A stretch of 64,000 nt of DNA, from positions 248,001-312,000 of the forward strand of contig CAVTES010000006.1 in the NCBI GenBank assembly GCA_963733885.1, in the 5' to 3' direction. The position numbers and the translations under genes are program-made. Of the stretch, positions 52,982 to 60,714 are shown one piece after another. Each line of letters starts with the position of its first letter. The first letter of the stretch is position 1. The DNA is from JACVRW01 sp963733885. GTDB taxonomy: Bacteria; Actinomycetota; Thermoleophilia; Solirubrobacterales; Thermoleophilaceae. Under the pieces are notes generated by a model. The model was not told the origin of the DNA. It did not search any database and worked only from the letters and a program-made list of their open reading frames with translations.

Positions 52982-54168
52982 CGGCGCTCGGCGAGCTGCC
53001 GGCCTGGGCGAGCTGGGACGCGGATCCCGAACGGTCCGCTTGGACGATCGGGCTCGAGGAGGAGGTGATGCTGCTCGATCCCGACGACTGGATGCTTGCC
53101 CACCGGATCGACGACCTGCTGCCGATGCTCTCCCCCGAGCTCGCCGCGCACGTGGCCGCCGAGACGCACGCCTGCACCCTCGAGCTCTTCACCGGGGTCC
53201 ACCGGACTGTGGCGGGTGCGACCGCCGAGCTCCTCGGCCTCCGCCGGGAGCTCGCCGAGCAGCTCTCCCCGCTCGGTCTGCGCGTCGCCGTGGCCGGCAC
53301 GCACCCGCTCGCCGCCTCCGAGGACACGCGCGTGTCCGGCGGCGCGCGCTACCAGGTCCTCGAGAGCGGCCTTCGCGACCTGGCGCGCCGCGAGCCGACG
53401 TTCGCGCTGCACGTGCACGTGGGCGTCCCTCTGCCTGAGCTTGCGATCGCGGCCCTCGACCGGGTCCGCGCCCACCTTCCCCTCTTCCTCGCCCTGTCCG
53501 GGAACTCTCCCTTCTGGCGCGGGCGCGACAGCGGGATGGCGTCGTTCCGAACTCCGCTGTTCCAGGCCTTCCCACGCGCCGGCATCCCGCGCCGCTTCGG
53601 CAGCTATGCCGCCTACGTCGAGTCCATCGACGTGCTGTTGCGCGCCGGTGCCTTCCCCGACCCGACCTTCGTCTGGTGGGACGCGCGGCTGCAACCGCGG
53701 CTGGGGACCCTCGAGGTACGGATCGCGGACGCCCAGACGACCGTCGGCGAGGTGGCCGCGCTTGCCGCCCTGATCCAGGCGCTCGTGCGCCTCGAGGCCA
53801 CCGAGCCACTCGCCACCGACGAGCTGCTGGACGCGCCCGAGGTGTTGGCGGAGAACCGCTTCCTCGCTTCGCGCGACGGTATGGCGGCCCGGCTGATCGA
53901 CCCCGTGGAGGAGACGCGCATTCCGGTGGAGCGTTCCCTAAAGGAGCTGCTGGCGCGCGCCCGGCCCCATGCCCACGACCTGGACTGCGTCGCCGAGCTG
54001 GCCGCCGTCGGCGAGCTCGCGCGGCGTCCGGGCGCCGAGCGGCAGCGTGCGCTCGCGAGCGAACGCGGACTGCCCGCGATCGGCGCGGAGCTCAGCTCGC
54101 TCTTCCTCGCGGCTCCGTCCCCGCCGGCCACGGAACCGCGCCGGCCTGCTCCGCTCGGACTCGGATGA
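52978..54168 (+). CDS. GCS2-family carboxylate-amine ligase
   Basis: Protein of 396 residues: WTIGLEEEVMLLDPDDWMLA, THACTLELFTGVHRTVAGAT, RYQVLESGLRDLARREPTFA, LHVHVGVP and FRTPLFQAFPRAGIPRRFGS, all typical of the glutamate-cysteine ligase type 2 (YbdK) family. It joins Glu or a similar acid to an amine. Here it closes an operon with ATP-grasp and amidotransferase genes. Mycothiol producers normally do not need glutathione, so the product may be something else. Confidence 0.9.
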   Translation: MTALGELPAWASWDADPERSAWTIGLEEEVMLLDPDDWMLAHRIDDLLPMLSPELAAHVAAETHACTLELFTGVHRTVAGATAELLGLRRELAEQLSPLGLRVAVAGTHPLAASEDTRVSGGARYQVLESGLRDLARREPTFALHVHVGVPLPELAIAALDRVRAHLPLFLALSGNSPFWRGRDSGMASFRTPLFQAFPRAGIPRRFGSYAAYVESIDVLLRAGAFPDPTFVWWDARLQPRLGTLEVRIADAQTTVGEVAALAALIQALVRLEATEPLATDELLDAPEVLAENRFLASRDGMAARLIDPVEETRIPVERSLKELLARARPHAHDLDCVAELAAVGELARRPGAERQRALASERGLPAIGAELSSLFLAAPSPPATEPRRPAPLGLG

Positions 54169-54194
54169 TGTAGCCCGTCGGTAGGCTCGGGCAT

Positions 54195-55910
54195 ATGCCC
54201 GATCCCCAGGCGGCCAAGCCCCGAGTCCTCGTCGTCGAGGACGAGAGCGAGGTACGGGCTCGCATCCGGGGCGAGCTCGACCGGCGGTACGGCGAGGACT
54301 ATCGCGTCCGGTGCGTGGGGTCGGCGGAGGACGCCCTGGCCAGGCTCAGGCGCTGGCGCGACGCCGGTGACCGCGTGGCGCTCGTGCTCGCGGACCAGTG
54401 GATGCCGGGCATGAAGGGCGAGGACTTTCTTGCCGAGGCGAGGACGCTGTACCCCGACGCGAAGCGAGCCCTGCTCGTGAAGTTCGGCGCATGGGGTCAC
54501 CGGGAGACGGCCGACGCGATGCTCCGCGCGATGGCGCGCGGCAACATCGACTACTACGTCCTGAAGCCGTGGCGGAGGGCCGACGAGTACTTCCACCGCA
54601 CGATCACCGAGTTCCTGCAGGAGTGGGAACGCGCGACCTCGGCCTCGCCCCAGGAGCTGGCCCTCGTCTGCGAGTGGCGCTCTCCGCGCTCGCACCAGCT
54701 GCGCCAGCTGCTAGCCCGCAACGGCGTGCCCCACGTGGCCCATGACACCGACTCGCCCGAGGGCCGGCGGATCCTCGCCGAGGTGAACCTGGAGGGCACG
54801 CGCGAGCCGGTCGTGGTGCTGGTGGGCGGGGATGCCGTTCTCGTGGACCCCACAAACGCCGAGCTTGCCGGCTCGTACGGCGTGAGCACCAGCCTCGAGG
54901 ACCGGTCCGACTTCGACGTGGTGGTGGTCGGCGCCGGCCCAGCCGGCCTGGCCGCGGCGGTGTACGCGTCGTCGGAAGGGCTCGGCACCCTGGTCGTGGA
55001 GCGCGAGTCGATCGGAGGGCAGGCAGGCTCCAGCTCGCGGATCCGCAACTACCTCGGGTTCGCGCGCGGGGTGAGCGGGGCCGAGCTCGCGCAGCGCGCC
55101 TACCAGCAGGCCTGGGTCTTCGGGGCCTACTTCCTGCACACCCGGTCCGTCACGGGCCTCCGCCCCGAGGGCGGCCGGCACGTGCTCGAGCTCTCCGACG
55201 GCAGCGAGGCCAGGGCCACCGCGGTCGTGCTCGCCACCGGCATCGCCTACAAGCGGCTGGGGATCCCGGAGCTCGAGGCCCTCGTCGGGACGGGTGTCTT
55301 CTACGGTGCCTCGGTGTCCGAGGCCCGCGCCCACGGAGGGCAGGAGGTCTACGTGGTCGGCGGCGGCAACTCGGCCGGACAGGCCGCCGTGCACCTGGCC
55401 CGCTACGCCGCCCGTGTGACGATCTTGGTGCGGCGCGCCGACCTCACCGAGACGATGTCGCGCTACCTCATCGACGAGATCGATCAGTCCGACAACATCG
55501 GGGTCCGGCCCCATACCGAGGTCTGCGGCGGGCGCGGTGACGGCACCATGGAGGCGCTCGAGCTCCGCGACTGCCGCACCGGCGAGACCGAGACGGTGCC
55601 GGCCGCAGCCCTCTTCGTCATGATCGGCGCCCAGCCTCACACCTCCTGGCTCCCGGACGCCGTCTGCCGCGACAAGTGGGGCTACCTGCTCACCGGCTCC
55701 GACGTCTCCGACGACGACTGGCCGGCCGAGCGCTCGCGGCTGATGCTCGAGACGAGCCTGCCCGGCGTCTTCGCCGTGGGTGACGCCCGCCGCGGCTCGA
55801 CCAAGCGGGTGGCGTCGGCCGTAGGCGAGGGATCCGTGGTGATCGAGCAGGTGCACCAGCTGATGGGCTCGGCGGAGCGCGTGGGCACGCTGCACGGCGC
55901 GGCGAGCTAG
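54195..55910 (+). CDS. Receiver-domain/thioredoxin-reductase-like fusion protein
   Basis: Protein of 571 residues in two parts. Residues 8-140 are a receiver domain: VLVVEDESEV, phospho-acceptor Asp67 in LVLADQWMPG and the conserved Lys in YYVLKPWRR. After a linker domain (about 155-230) comes a thioredoxin-reductase-like flavoprotein with FDVVVVGAGPAGLAAAVYAS, GGGNSAGQAAVHLARYAARV and GVFAVGDARRGSTKRVASAV. The usual CxxC redox pair is absent, so it does not reduce thioredoxin in the classical way. It probably links phosphorelay input to redox output. The partner kinase is not visible here. Confidence 0.88.
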   Translation: MPDPQAAKPRVLVVEDESEVRARIRGELDRRYGEDYRVRCVGSAEDALARLRRWRDAGDRVALVLADQWMPGMKGEDFLAEARTLYPDAKRALLVKFGAWGHRETADAMLRAMARGNIDYYVLKPWRRADEYFHRTITEFLQEWERATSASPQELALVCEWRSPRSHQLRQLLARNGVPHVAHDTDSPEGRRILAEVNLEGTREPVVVLVGGDAVLVDPTNAELAGSYGVSTSLEDRSDFDVVVVGAGPAGLAAAVYASSEGLGTLVVERESIGGQAGSSSRIRNYLGFARGVSGAELAQRAYQQAWVFGAYFLHTRSVTGLRPEGGRHVLELSDGSEARATAVVLATGIAYKRLGIPELEALVGTGVFYGASVSEARAHGGQEVYVVGGGNSAGQAAVHLARYAARVTILVRRADLTETMSRYLIDEIDQSDNIGVRPHTEVCGGRGDGTMEALELRDCRTGETETVPAAALFVMIGAQPHTSWLPDAVCRDKWGYLLTGSDVSDDDWPAERSRLMLETSLPGVFAVGDARRGSTKRVASAVGEGSVVIEQVHQLMGSAERVGTLHGAAS

Positions 55911-55923
55911 TACACGCGTCGGT

Positions 55924-56837
55924 TCAGGGCTGCAGCCCGCTTAGCTCGTCTAGCCTGCGGTGCACAAGGGCCGCGGCCATCGCGCCCTCCCCCACCGCGC
56001 CGCCGACGCGCTTGGTGGAGCCGTGCCGGGCGTCCCCCGCCACGAACAGCCCGGGCGCCGACGTCTCGAGTGCCAGCGGGTCGCGCGCGAGCGGCCAGCC
56101 GGTCGGCCGCCGGCCGGCGTCCAGCAGGTCCGGGCCAGTGAGAACGAATCCCGCACGATCGGTGGCCACGCCGATGTCGGCCGCCCACCCCGTGCGGGGC
56201 TGCCCTCCGAGGCACAGGAACAGGGCGCGAGCCGTCAGCCGCTCCGTCGTTCCGTCGCCGTTCCGCACGGTGACGCCCGAGAGCAGGTCGCCGTCGGTCT
56301 CCACGGCCTCGACCTCTGTTCGCAGGCAAACGTCGATGAGCGGGTGCGCCCTGATGCGCTCCACGAGGTAGGCGGACATCGAGCGTCCGAGCGAGTCGCC
56401 GCGCCGCCGATCCCATCCGGAAAGCCGAAGAAGTTCTCGATCAGCGACGTGTGCGACGCCTGCCCACCCGGCACGTCGCGCTCCACCACGATCGTCGACA
56501 GGCCGTGCGACGCCGAGTAGACGGCCGCGGCGAGTCCGGCCGGCCCGGCCCCTACCACCGCCAGGTCCTAGGCCTTCCGCTTCGGAGGGTCGGTCAGGCG
56601 CCACTCCTCCACGAGCCGCTCGACCGTGGCCCCCGTCACGCTCTCGTCCCGGTCGATCACCACCGGAAGCTCGGCCTCTGACATGCCACGCTCTCCGAGC
56701 CTCCGGTCGGCCTCGGACGTCCCGGCCTCCAACCACTCGAAGGGCTGGGCAACCCGGGTCAGGAAGTCGCGCAGCCGGTGGTGCTCGGGCGCGAGCCGCC
56801 GGCCGACGACGGTCAGGGTCGGGCGCAGGTTGCTCAT
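55924..56837 (-). pseudogene. Broken thioredoxin-reductase-like flavoprotein
   Basis: Convergent neighbour and clear relative of the preceding reductase half. The N-terminal piece (LRPTLTVVGRRLAPEHHRLR ... LPVVIDRDESVTGATVERLV) ends at a TAG (56568-56570). The same frame continues immediately as DLAVVGAGPAGLAAAVYSAS, so a Tyr codon has become a stop. A frame break near 56395 then separates IENFFGFPDGIGG from SMSAYLVERIRAHPLIDVCL and the rest to GDARHGSTKRVGGAVGEG. Two lesions suggest true decay, though sequence error is possible. No receiver domain is present. Confidence 0.8.
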
Positions 56838-56966
56838 GCCGTGATGATGATCGATGCCCTTCAAAGGGCCGGTTGGCGAACTCTCACCAACCCCTAACCC
56901 GCGCTGTACCAGCGCCTTGCAAGCCCCCGCCTAGCTTGCCCCGCTATCCGAAACGGAGGCATCCAG

Positions 56967-57437
56967 GTGAAGCGCAGACACGGATTCCTGATCGCAGTCG
57001 TCCTAGGGGCCGCGGCCGTGGCCGGCACGTCGGCCATGCTCCAGACGGTCAGCCTCGGCGCTGACGCGAAGTCGGCCTCGGAGCAGGAGATCGCGAAGGC
57101 CGACATGAGGCTCGACCGCCAGGAGGCGAAGATCCGGCGCGCCGCGAAGCGGCGCCCGCCCAAGCTCCCGAAGGTGCCCGAGGCGGCTCCGGCCGCCGCC
57201 GGCGGCGGGGCCGCCCCGGCTTCGGCTCCGGCTCCGGCCGCCGCGCCGGCGGCCGCGGCCGCCCCCGCCCCGATCCCGGCGGCGCCCGTTTCCTCGAGCC
57301 ACGGCGGTCACGACGACGACTACGAGGACATGATGGAGGACCGGGCCGACGAGCTCGAGGACCTCGCCGACGAACGCGCCGACGCCGCCGAGGACCGGGC
57401 GGACGAGCGCGCCGACGCACTCGAGGACGCTCGATGA
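56967..57437 (+). CDS. Exported Ala/Pro-rich protein with acidic Arg-Ala-Asp-Glu repeats
   Basis: Protein of 156 residues. The N-terminal signal or anchor (FLIAVVLGAAAVAGTSAMLQ) precedes a basic coiled stretch, about 55 residues rich in Ala/Pro, a GGHDDDYED patch and repeats such as DRADELEDLADERADAAEDR. No family recognised. It opens a six-gene chain in which every junction overlaps by four bases, so it belongs with ApbE and the redox proteins that follow. GTG start with GGAGG ten bases upstream. Confidence 0.65.
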   Translation: MKRRHGFLIAVVLGAAAVAGTSAMLQTVSLGADAKSASEQEIAKADMRLDRQEAKIRRAAKRRPPKLPKVPEAAPAAAGGGAAPASAPAPAAAPAAAAAPAPIPAAPVSSSHGGHDDDYEDMMEDRADELEDLADERADAAEDRADERADALEDAR

Positions 57438-57826
57438 CTGATCACCTCGCACGGCTCTACGCCGGCGCGCTCGCGCTGCTCGTGTTCTTCCTCGTCTGGG
57501 CCGTAGTGGCAGCGCGACCCTGGGCCGACACGGGCGAGACCGACCCTCGCATGAAGGCGCTCGAGCGGCGCGAGCAGCGCCTGGCGCGCGAGTCGCGCCG
57601 CGTAAACCGCGTGGTGGAGCGGCGCTTCGCCGTGTACCGGCGCAGGCTCGCCCGGCGGCGCAAGGAGATCGCCGCCGCCGAGGCCGCTGCGGCGGCGGTG
57701 CCCGCAGCGCAGGCCGTGTCCGCAGCGCCGGCCTCGGCGGCACCGAGCCCGTCGGCGCCCGCGGCGGCACCGCCGCCCGTGGCGGTCACCACGTCGGCGC
57801 CGGTGACCGCCACGGGAAGCTCGTGA
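57434..57826 (+). CDS. Single-pass membrane coiled-coil protein with Ala/Pro tail
   Basis: Protein of 130 residues. One membrane helix spans about residues 9-29 (YAGALALLVFFLVWAVVAAR). A charged coiled coil follows (MKALERREQRLARESRRVNR) and then an Ala/Pro/Ser tail ending TATGSS. I searched it for the Dxx(S/T)GAT-type site that ApbE modifies and found none. It is coupled by ATGA to the gene before it and by a GTGA overlap to apbE. Function unknown. Confidence 0.65.
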   Translation: MTDHLARLYAGALALLVFFLVWAVVAARPWADTGETDPRMKALERREQRLARESRRVNRVVERRFAVYRRRLARRRKEIAAAEAAAAAVPAAQAVSAAPASAAPSPSAPAAAPPPVAVTTSAPVTATGSS

Positions 57827-58692
57827 TGGAACGGCTCACCTTCGGAGCGATGGGCACCCGCGTGGAGGCGCTTGTCGAGGCCCCGCGGTCGCGAGCCGCC
57901 CGGGTCGCCCTCGCGCGCGTGCGCGCGGAGTTCGAACGCCTCGAGCGCATCTTCTCGCGCTTCCGCCGCGACTCGGAGCTGTCGCTCCTCAACGAGGCCG
58001 GATCGATCGATGCCGGCCGCGAGATGCGGGCGGTGGTCGAGCTCGCGCTCGCCGCGCGGGAACGCACTGCGGGCCGCTTCGACCCCACGCTGCACGACGC
58101 CCTCGTAGCGGCCGGCTACGACCGCACCTTCCACGAGCTGGACGAGAACGCGGCCGCGCGGCCCGCCCCGGACCCCGGCGCTGCGCGCGACGTGGTCGTG
58201 CGGGGCCGCCGGATAGCGCTCGGCCCCGGCGTGCGCCTCGACCTCGGGGGCATCGTCAAGGGCTACGCCGCCGACCGCTGCGCCCGGCTCCTAGCGCCGC
58301 TCGGGCCGTGTCTCGTGAACGCCGGTGGCGACCTCGCGGTGGCGGGAACCCGCTCCGAGGGGCCCTGGCCCGTGGCCGTGGACATCCCGAACGGACGGCT
58401 GACGCTTGCCGTGGCCGAGGGCGGCCTCGCCACGTCGGGCCGCGACCGGCGGCGCTGGCGACAGCGCGGCGAGGAGCGGCACCACCTGATCGATCCGGCC
58501 ACGTGCCGGCCGGCGGTGGGCGGCCCGCTGACGGTGACGGTCGCCGCAGCGAGCGCGACCGAGGCCGAGGTGGCCTCGAAGGCGATCTTCCTGGCCGGGC
58601 CACGGGCGGAGCGAGAGGCCGAGCTGCTCGGCACACCCGCGGTGATCGTTGGCGGCGATGGCCGCACGCGGCTGGTCGGCGGGCTCGCGTGA
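57823..58692 (+). CDS. apbE: ApbE-family FAD:protein FMN transferase
   Basis: Protein of 289 residues: FGAMGTRVEALVEAPRSRAA, IFSRFRRDSELSLLNEAG, RLDLGGIVKGYAADRCARLL, CLVNAGGDLAVAG, HHLIDPATCRPA and a late AAASATEAEVASKAIFLAG. These are the flavin and metal sites of ApbE, which links FMN covalently to Thr/Ser of partner proteins, usually outside the cell. No signal peptide is present, so this one may act in the cytosol or be non-classically placed. The start is GTG 57823; the next codon is ATG. Confidence 0.92.
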   Translation: MMERLTFGAMGTRVEALVEAPRSRAARVALARVRAEFERLERIFSRFRRDSELSLLNEAGSIDAGREMRAVVELALAARERTAGRFDPTLHDALVAAGYDRTFHELDENAAARPAPDPGAARDVVVRGRRIALGPGVRLDLGGIVKGYAADRCARLLAPLGPCLVNAGGDLAVAGTRSEGPWPVAVDIPNGRLTLAVAEGGLATSGRDRRRWRQRGEERHHLIDPATCRPAVGGPLTVTVAAASATEAEVASKAIFLAGPRAEREAELLGTPAVIVGGDGRTRLVGGLA

Positions 58693-59339
58693 AGTCCGAC
58701 GCCACGTTCTGGCTGCTCGCCCGGGCCACGGGAATCGCGGCGTACGTCCTTCTTACGGTCTCGGTGCTCGCGGGGCTGCTGGTCAAGTCGCGGCCGTTCG
58801 GCACGAAGATCAAGCCCGCGGTCGCGGTTGACCTGCACCGCACCCTCGCGGTCCTGTCCCTCACGGCGCTCGCCGGCCACGGCCTCGCGCTGCTGCTCGA
58901 CCACACCGTGGAGATCGGGCTACTCGACCTTCTGGTGCCGGGCACGGCGCCGTACCGCCCGTTCTGGACCGGCCTCGGCGTGCTGGCGGGCGAGCTGATG
59001 CTCCTCGTCTACGTGTCCTTCGGCCTGCGCAAGCGCATCGGCGTGCGCAACTGGCGGCGGCTGCACTGGACAACCTACGGGGCCTTCGCGGGCGCCACCG
59101 CCCACGGCCTCATGGCCGGAACCGACTCGGGCGCCCCGTGGGCCCTCGGCCTGTACATCGGCGCCGTCGGCGCGGTGGTGGCCGCCACCGCATGGCGCGC
59201 GCTCGTCCCACCCCCGACCCCGACCCGACCGCAGACGCGGCCGGCGCAAAGCGAATCAGGCCGGGCTCAGCCGCGGCCTGCCAAGAGCGAACCGGGCCGG
59301 CCGCAACCGCGGCCCGCCACGAGCGAAGGAGCATCATGA
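58689..59339 (+). CDS. Ferric-reductase-like heme membrane protein
   Basis: Protein of 216 residues. The first 175 hold about six helices of the ferric-reductase/YedZ type: FWLLARATGIAAYVLLTVSV, DLHRTLAVLSLTALAGHGLA and RRLHWTTYGAFAGATAHGLM supply pairs of His that could bind two hemes. The C-terminal 40 residues are Pro/Arg/Ser repeats. It probably carries electrons across the membrane, fed by the ferredoxin and reductase encoded next. GTG start overlapping apbE. The stop overlaps the ferredoxin ATG. Confidence 0.87.
   Translation: MKSDATFWLLARATGIAAYVLLTVSVLAGLLVKSRPFGTKIKPAVAVDLHRTLAVLSLTALAGHGLALLLDHTVEIGLLDLLVPGTAPYRPFWTGLGVLAGELMLLVYVSFGLRKRIGVRNWRRLHWTTYGAFAGATAHGLMAGTDSGAPWALGLYIGAVGAVVAATAWRALVPPPTPTRPQTRPAQSESGRAQPRPAKSEPGRPQPRPATSEGAS
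59229..59338 (+). repeat. 36-bp tandem repeats in the tail of the ferric-reductase-like gene
   Basis: Two full and one partial 36-bp units encode PAQSESGRAQPR, PAKSEPGRPQPR and PATSEG. The flexible basic tail may vary in length between strains. Confidence 0.6.
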
Positions 59340-59548
59340 GCGAGCATCGCATCGTCATCGACCGGAGCCTCTGCAGCGGCTTCGGCACCTGCGCCGAGAT
59401 GGCGCCGGATCTGTTCGACATCGGCCCCGACGGAGTCGCCGCAACGCGGCAGGGCACCACCGGCGACCCGGGCGTGCTCGACGTCGCCGCGGCCTGCCCG
59501 ATGGGCGCGATCGCGGTCTACGACGAGACCGGGGAGCAGGCGGCATGA
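59336..59548 (+). CDS. 3Fe-4S ferredoxin, P450-type
   Basis: Protein of 70 residues. LCSGFGTCAEMAPDLFDIGP supplies two Cys and AACPMGAIAVYDE the third. The second position of the usual 4Fe motif is not Cys, as in the 3Fe-4S ferredoxins that serve actinobacterial P450s. It is followed by a ferredoxin reductase with an ATGA overlap, making a complete electron-supply pair. The partner could be the ferric-reductase-like protein or the P450 at the end of the window. Confidence 0.92.
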   Translation: MSEHRIVIDRSLCSGFGTCAEMAPDLFDIGPDGVAATRQGTTGDPGVLDVAAACPMGAIAVYDETGEQAA

Positions 59549-60690
59549 ACGCGCGGTCGGTGGTGATCGTCGGTGCGGGCCTCGCCGGCTCGCGCTGCGC
59601 CGAGACCCTGCGGGCGGAGGGCTTCGACGGGCGAATCGTCCTCGTCGGGGACGAGGCGCTGCCGCCCTACGAGCGGCCGGCGCTGTCCAAGGAGTACCTC
59701 GCCGGCGAGCGCGACAGACTCGAGCTGCGTCCGCGCGCGCACTGGGGCGCGCGGGAGATCGAGCTGGTGCTCGGCCGGCGCGTCGATCGGCTCGACCTTG
59801 CCCGGCGCACCTACGCAGGCGGGCCTTCGGCCGATGCGCTCGTGATCGCCACCGGCGCCCGCGCGCGTGAGCTGCCCGGTCCCACTCCGCCGGGCGTGCT
59901 CACGCTGAGGACCGCCGCCGACGCCAACCGCCTGCGCGGCGAGCTGTCAGGCGCCCGCCGCCTGGCCATCGTGGGCGCCGGGTTCGTGGGCGCCGAGGTG
60001 GCGTCGACGGCGCGGGAGCTCGGCGTGGAGGTGACCCTCGTCGACCTGACGCCCGCCCCGCTCGCCCGGGTGCTCGGCGAGGCCGCCGGCGAGGTGCTCG
60101 CGAGGCGCTACCGCGCGCATGGCGTGGACCTCCGGATGCGCGTGGGCCTGAGCCGGATCCGCACTGCAGGAGATGGGCGCGTCCAGGCGCTCGAGCTTGC
60201 CGACGGCTCGGTGGTCGCGTGCGACGTCGCGCTGATAGCCATCGGCGCGATGCCGGCGTCCGAGCTGCTCGGCGGCGACGCCGCCGGGATCGAGACCGAC
60301 GCCTGCGGGCGGACCGCCTATAACGGCGTGTTCGCTTGCGGCGACGTGGCATCCGCCTGGCGCCCGTCGATGGGCGCGCACGTGCGGGTGGAGCACTGGA
60401 CCTCGGCCGCCGGGCAGGCCTCCGCCGTGGCGCACGCCATCCTCGGCCGCTCGCGCCCTTACGACGACCTGCCGTACTTCTGGTCGGACCAGTTCGGCCT
60501 GCGCCTGCAGCACGTGGGGCACCCCCACGGCTGGGAGACGAGCGAGGTGGAGGGTGACGAGAGCTCGTTCTGCGTGCGCTTCCACGACCGGCGGCGCAAC
60601 CTTCTGGGCGCGCTCGTGGCCAACCGCCCGCGCGAGATCGGCCCGCTGCGCCGTGAGGTCCTCGCGGGCGCGCAGGCCCTCGCGGCCTAG
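59545..60690 (+). CDS. FAD-dependent ferredoxin reductase
   Basis: Protein of 381 residues with two dinucleotide folds, VVIVGAGLAGSRCAETLRAE and RLAIVGAGFVGAEVASTARE. YERPALSKEYLAGERDRLEL and GVFACGDVASAW also belong to this family, and the closing domain is of the rhodocoxin/putidaredoxin reductase type. It moves electrons from NAD(P)H to the ferredoxin encoded just upstream. It ends the six-gene operon, facing a convergent MMPL gene. Confidence 0.92.
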   Translation: MNARSVVIVGAGLAGSRCAETLRAEGFDGRIVLVGDEALPPYERPALSKEYLAGERDRLELRPRAHWGAREIELVLGRRVDRLDLARRTYAGGPSADALVIATGARARELPGPTPPGVLTLRTAADANRLRGELSGARRLAIVGAGFVGAEVASTARELGVEVTLVDLTPAPLARVLGEAAGEVLARRYRAHGVDLRMRVGLSRIRTAGDGRVQALELADGSVVACDVALIAIGAMPASELLGGDAAGIETDACGRTAYNGVFACGDVASAWRPSMGAHVRVEHWTSAAGQASAVAHAILGRSRPYDDLPYFWSDQFGLRLQHVGHPHGWETSEVEGDESSFCVRFHDRRRNLLGALVANRPREIGPLRREVLAGAQALAA

Positions 60691-60714
60691 CGTCAAGCAA
60701 GCCGGGGCCTCGCC

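Noticed and set aside
56568..56570. In-frame TAG in the second thioredoxin-reductase-like gene read as a pyrrolysine codon
   Set aside because: The same gene has a separate frame break, relatives have Tyr there, and nothing suggests a pyrrolysine system in this window.
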